Origin: Nostoc linckia FACHB-104
Lineage (GTDB): Bacteria; Cyanobacteriota; Cyanobacteriia; Cyanobacteriales; Nostocaceae
Length of the DNA stretch: 43,953 nucleotides
NCBI RefSeq assembly: GCF_014696615.1
Contig: NZ_JACJQJ010000070.1
Location: 1-43,953, forward strand
Direction: 5' to 3'
Each line of letters begins with the position of its first letter. Position 1 is the stretch's first letter. Shown piece by piece: positions 41,901 to 43,953 of the stretch. The notes under the pieces are model-generated. The model made no database searches and had not been told where the DNA came from. It worked only from the letters and a program-made list of their open reading frames with translations. The position numbers and the translations under genes are program-made.

Positions 41901-43473
41901 AGAAATCGGTTATGTTGCCGCAGATAACTGGGTATTAATCGACCGTTCTGAGGTGGTGCGTGTCTTTAGCAGTCCCTACACAACAGACGAAGAACCAGAC
42001 ACCCTAGTGGCAGATAAGGTAACCATTTCCCCCCAAAGTTCACACTCAGCCATTATTTCCTGGCAATTTTCCGACACAACCCAGCAGCAATTGCAGGATT
42101 CTGGTTCTCATTTGACCTTACGCTTGTATGATGTCACGGGAATTGACCTGAGTTACCAAACTCCCCGGTTGATTCAGCAATATGAATGCCCAGCCAGCAC
42201 AAATGAAATTGTCGTGACAATTCCCGCTAGCGATCGCAACTATATTGCAGAAATCGGTTATGTTGCCGCAGATAACTGGGTATTAATCGACCGTTCTGAA
42301 ATGGTGCGTGTCTTTGGCAGCTACTCCATAGTAGAAGACGAAACAGACACCAAAGTTCAAGACAGGGTAACTTTTACACCCCTAAATTCAGAATTAGCTC
42401 ATATTTTATGGGATATTACCCAGGTAACCCAGGAAATAGTACAAAATTACGGCTATCAACTAACGATACGCTTGTACGATGTTACAGGAATTGACCTGAG
42501 TTATCAAACTCCTCAGTTGCTTCAGGAGATTGAATGTCCAGACGGCACAAATGAAACTGTGATGGCAATTCCTAGAAGCGATCGCAATTACATCGCAGAA
42601 GTTGGTTATCTGACAGCAGGTGGCTGGGTATTAATCGACCGTTCCGAAATAGTACGTGTCTTTAGCCCCTACAGGCCAGAAACTCCCACACCGGAACCAG
42701 CAGATATGCATGAGTCAACTCCTGTAGCCGCAACCCCCACACCAGAACCAGCAGATGTGCATGAGTCAACTCCTGTAGCCGCAACCCCCACACCAGAACC
42801 AGCAGATATGCATGAGTCAACTCCTGCAGCCGCAACCCCCACACCAGAACCAGCAGATGTGCATGAGTCAATTCCCGTAGCCGCAACCCCCACACCAGAA
42901 CCAGCTGCAAATCTTGAAAGCAGCATTACTCTCTCACCCCGCACTCCCAAATGGGCTTACGTCGCTTGGCACATTTCTGATGATGACAAGCAACAATTAC
43001 ATAATGCTGGGATTTCCCAATTCATTATTCGGCTGTATGATGTCACCGATATCGACTTAAGTTATCAAACTCCCCATCTAGTACAGCAATATGAATGTGA
43101 GGAATTAGTCAACGATCGCTTTGTTGCCATACCCACTAGCGATCGCGACTACATAACCGAAATTGGCTATATTACAGAAGGCGATCGCTGGCAATCAATC
43201 ACTCGTTCTGCCACTATTCGCGTCTTCAGCCGTCCTCACCCAGATTTCTGGTTTGTCGCGGATGCTGAGTTAATTATCCACGGCGCAACTGAGCCAAATG
43301 CAACCGTCACCATTGCTGGCCATAACATTAAACTAAAGCCAGATGGTACTTTCCATTTGCGTATCCCCTTCTCAGACAGCTTAATCGACTATCTCATGAC
43401 GGCAAATTCTGCTAATGGAGAACAAACTCAAACCATTCATAAAAAATTCTCCCAGGAAACTCCAGAAGCATAG
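38995..43473 (+). CDS. phosphate-binding-protein-like/DUF4912 fusion, membrane anchored
   Basis: A 1492-aa protein. Residues 1-38 are a signal or anchor segment. About 48-300 resembles the PstS/PBP-like periplasmic binding domain (TVRIDGSSSLSVINQNLKQSF, DIAALGRGLTPQEQ, GREFARIFRGRSITDWSQVGG). About 300-390 is an Ala/Thr linker. About 391-413 is one membrane helix (FWLLLPLLAIALLGGLSYWW) followed by KRR, so the rest should be cytoplasmic. An acidic region follows, with 24-residue repeats (630-780), then four DUF4912 modules (about 897-995, 1010-1112, 1124-1226, 1311-1416; each has LYDVTGIDLSYQTP or DIDLSYQTP and a YIAEIGY-like segment) and a C-terminal beta domain. Possibly a periplasm-to-cytoplasm sensor. 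RBS TAAGGAG at 38985. Confidence 0.85.
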   Translation: MRQQEKKDSAIVRLALLLAIGTTPMTAILLVPTPIQAQSATDAPAFPLPKTLENGTTVRIDGSSSLSVINQNLKQSFEKQYSGTKVEVAANGTDAALKAVLDGKIDIAALGRGLTPQEQAQGLEQVRLYREKIAIIVGADNPFKGSLTGREFARIFRGRSITDWSQVGGPKGKIRVIDRPATSDTRENLRSYPVFKAANFTTGTNAIQVPEDNTAEIAKQLGKDGISYALANQVSQLSGVRSLKVHQTSPTDPKYPFSQPLVYVYKKNPSAATAGFLGFAIAPPGKQAIEQARTAEAAAIAKGGIQALVATTATAASTNATATNAIASPTVAAATTNAVTASPTTEVTTESTPAPGTEAVNNTADTSVTTAPAATEGTATDNSASVQREAPFWLLLPLLAIALLGGLSYWWFLKRRSSAEDTTDKDLQSTPTAAPLPANPNEPTSGVTNPTLAAGTGASLSSEEMKNNGEFAWDTEAPAAVVNTSYPNLADASKVTSPQELPQEQVLSATSESGSVNGIEQPQSESNIGENISTAGATALAGGAALAAGAAAWSVVDGKGQDKDDTTTSIPGSDYGIWDNPANDEVVSEIEQPSLETTEAIPDSPIVSEPTSDVISTVEIAPTDSDSLEVGEPTSDVELPIIETAAALPDLPEVGEATSDVELPIIETAAAFPDLPEVGEPTSELELPEVGEPTSDVELPIIETAATLPDLPEVDESTSDVSLPIIETAAALPDLPEVDESTSDVSLPDLGEPTSDVELPNIETAATLPDLPEVGEPTSETVATLVDLPDVPEVDLNAIADEAEATGEGTEEEIVEIVSNLPEQTNELTASLPAEDSLPNLGAVAAGAVAAGAGIAAWSKVYGSEESTESNTPTPTNDSDAAGGEEDNVENRVTLRSHTPKWAYAAWQISDANQQILADSGSPLVLRLYDVTGIDLSYQTPQLVQQYECDPTSYDRFVAIPASDRNYIAEIGYVAADNWVLIDRSEVVRVFSSPYTTDEEPDTLVADKVTISPQSSHSAIISWQFSDTTQQQLQDSGSHLTLRLYDVTGIDLSYQTPRLIQQYECPASTNEIVVTIPASDRNYIAEIGYVAADNWVLIDRSEMVRVFGSYSIVEDETDTKVQDRVTFTPLNSELAHILWDITQVTQEIVQNYGYQLTIRLYDVTGIDLSYQTPQLLQEIECPDGTNETVMAIPRSDRNYIAEVGYLTAGGWVLIDRSEIVRVFSPYRPETPTPEPADMHESTPVAATPTPEPADVHESTPVAATPTPEPADMHESTPAAATPTPEPADVHESIPVAATPTPEPAANLESSITLSPRTPKWAYVAWHISDDDKQQLHNAGISQFIIRLYDVTDIDLSYQTPHLVQQYECEELVNDRFVAIPTSDRDYITEIGYITEGDRWQSITRSATIRVFSRPHPDFWFVADAELIIHGATEPNATVTIAGHNIKLKPDGTFHLRIPFSDSLIDYLMTANSANGEQTQTIHKKFSQETPEA
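40882..41345 (+). repeat. 72-bp coding repeats, acidic stalk
   Basis: About five full and three partial copies of a 24-residue unit (VGEPTSDVELPIIETAAALPDLPE and variants; the DNA unit is 72 bp). Very acidic (Asp/Glu, no Lys). It creates a long antisense open frame that is not a gene. Confidence 0.85.
42682..42906 (+). repeat. 51-bp coding repeats between DUF4912 modules 3 and 4
   Basis: Four exact-length 51-bp units (42682, 42733, 42784, 42835) plus 21 bp of a fifth encode TPTPEPAD[MV]HESTPVAA. Met and Val alternate, which suggests duplication of a 102-bp pair. Confidence 0.9.
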
Positions 43474-43520
43474 AAGCCACTGCTGAGAAGCCAAAAGAAT
43501 TTTATTTTAAAGATAAAATC

Positions 43521-43567
43521 TAGATTCCCGTTTTCCTATCTTTTAAGAAAACGGGAATCTATTTTTT
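43521..43567 (+). terminator. strong intrinsic terminator
   Basis: TAGATTCCCGTTTTC (43521-43535) and GAAAACGGGAATCTA (43547-43561) form a perfect 15-bp stem, followed by six T (43562-43567). It ends the 1492-aa gene 48 bp after its stop. Confidence 0.9.
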
Positions 43568-43724
43568 CATAGCAGTGATAAATAATCTGTACAAAACATA
43601 CTATATTTATAAATCTTCTTCCCTGTTCCCCTTATAAGCAAATACAGTTCATTTAAGAAAATGAATTGATAACAAAACCAAAAAAATAGTACCGTCGTGA
43701 ATTCAAAATTCAAAATTTGTCTTG

Positions 43725-43763
43725 AAAAGTTGCGTGCGGGGGGAATCCCCGCACGCAACTTTT
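43725..43763. repeat. 17-bp perfect inverted repeat
   Basis: AAAAGTTGCGTGCGGGG (43725-43741) and its exact complement (43747-43763), loop GGAAT. The A/T ends and GC core have the shape of a bidirectional terminator, but no gene is adjacent. TTCAAAATT repeats flank both sides (43702-43717, 43770-43779). Confidence 0.75.
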
Positions 43764-43953
43764 CGCAAAATTCAAAATTAAGACAGAGTAAGCGTTTTGT
43801 TGATTTTGTAGACGTAAGGTCTGTTTATTTACACCGTGCTGTACTAGTTATACCAAATCAAATAATGTTTGCGACACATCAATAATATTCTAGAGGTCAA
43901 GGCAGTGCCTTGCCCCTACAATCTGTCGCATTCTTTTTTCAAATTGTTATTAC

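Larger units (their letters stand above)
43474..43953. other. gene-free stretch at window end
   Basis: It contains the terminator below, a very strong hairpin (43725-43763) flanked by TTCAAAA heptamers, and a CAAGGCA/TGCCTTG small hairpin near 43900-43914. No ORF is supported. Confidence 0.6.

Noticed and set aside
42662-42950. Two minus-strand frames with Leu/Val or Gly/Ser repeats
   Set aside because: Antisense readings of the 51-bp repeats of the 1492-aa gene.
43697-43885. 62-codon frame at the window end
   Set aside because: It runs through the 17-bp hairpin and TTCAAAA repeats, and has no ribosome site or recognisable motif.

Overview
The window looks like chromosomal DNA of a filamentous, probably heterocyst-forming, cyanobacterium (Nostocales: Nostoc/Calothrix/Tolypothrix type). 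The evidence is the very frequent GCGATCGC (HIP1) octamers, abundant 7-bp tandem repeats of the STRR class (CCCCART and others), sulfolipid genes of the cyanobacterial type, a CyaB-type GAF-GAF-PAS adenylate cyclase, a giant Ser/Thr-His hybrid kinase, and an lpx/bamA cluster whose order matches, as I remember it, the Anabaena sp. PCC 7120 cluster around alr2269. No tRNA, rRNA, CRISPR array, transposase or phage gene was recognised.

Layout. 1-563: gene-free, with a candidate structured small RNA ending in an intrinsic terminator. 564-8226 (minus strand): purC, bamA/omp85, lpxC, fabZ, lpxA, lpxB, i.e. outer-membrane biogenesis (lipid A synthesis and beta-barrel insertion) downstream of a purine gene. 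8800-11860: a small DUF7219-like gene and cyaB. 12071-15172 (minus): sqdB, a DUF4291 gene and sqdX, which make sulfoquinovosyl diacylglycerol; a 140-bp inverted-repeat element sits inside this operon. 15425-15958: a PsbP-like lipoprotein. 16498-19194: a cyclic-nucleotide-domain/AAA+/NosR-like iron-sulfur membrane fusion, divergent from a carotenoid oxygenase (19592-21025). 21134-22210: an Rnl2-type RNA ligase. 22422-23483 and 32562-34058: substrate-binding protein and double ATPase of a BMP-type (nucleoside-like) ABC importer, separated by a 1814-aa hybrid kinase, a DoxX protein, a ureidoglycolate-lyase-family protein, a methyltransferase, a GNAT and a 66-aa disordered protein. 34118-35854: an SbmA/ABCD-type ABC transporter. 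36223-38335: two exported proteins in tandem, an SMP-30/gluconolactonase and a DUF4380 (mutarotase-like) protein. 38995-43473: a 1492-aa protein joining a phosphate-binding-protein-like domain, one membrane helix and four DUF4912 modules, followed by a strong terminator.

The least ordinary items are the 1492-aa binding-protein/DUF4912 fusion, the CNBD-AAA-NosR fusion (a sigma-54-activator-like AAA domain that has lost GAFTGA and the Walker B acid, in a phylum without sigma-54), the RNA ligase, the DUF4291 gene inside the sulfolipid operon, and the repeats. Heptamer arrays repeatedly overlap or abut stop codons and form the leaders of some genes, and there are two MITE-like copies and four copies of a GATGCGTTA hairpin.

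Starts were moved from the longest ORF to an internal ATG where the sequence supported it (lpxB, bamA, cyaB, the PsbP-like gene, the carotenoid oxygenase, the BMP-binding protein, the ureidoglycolate-lyase gene, the methyltransferase, the 66-aa gene and the BMP ATPase). Family names come from recognised motifs, not database searches.
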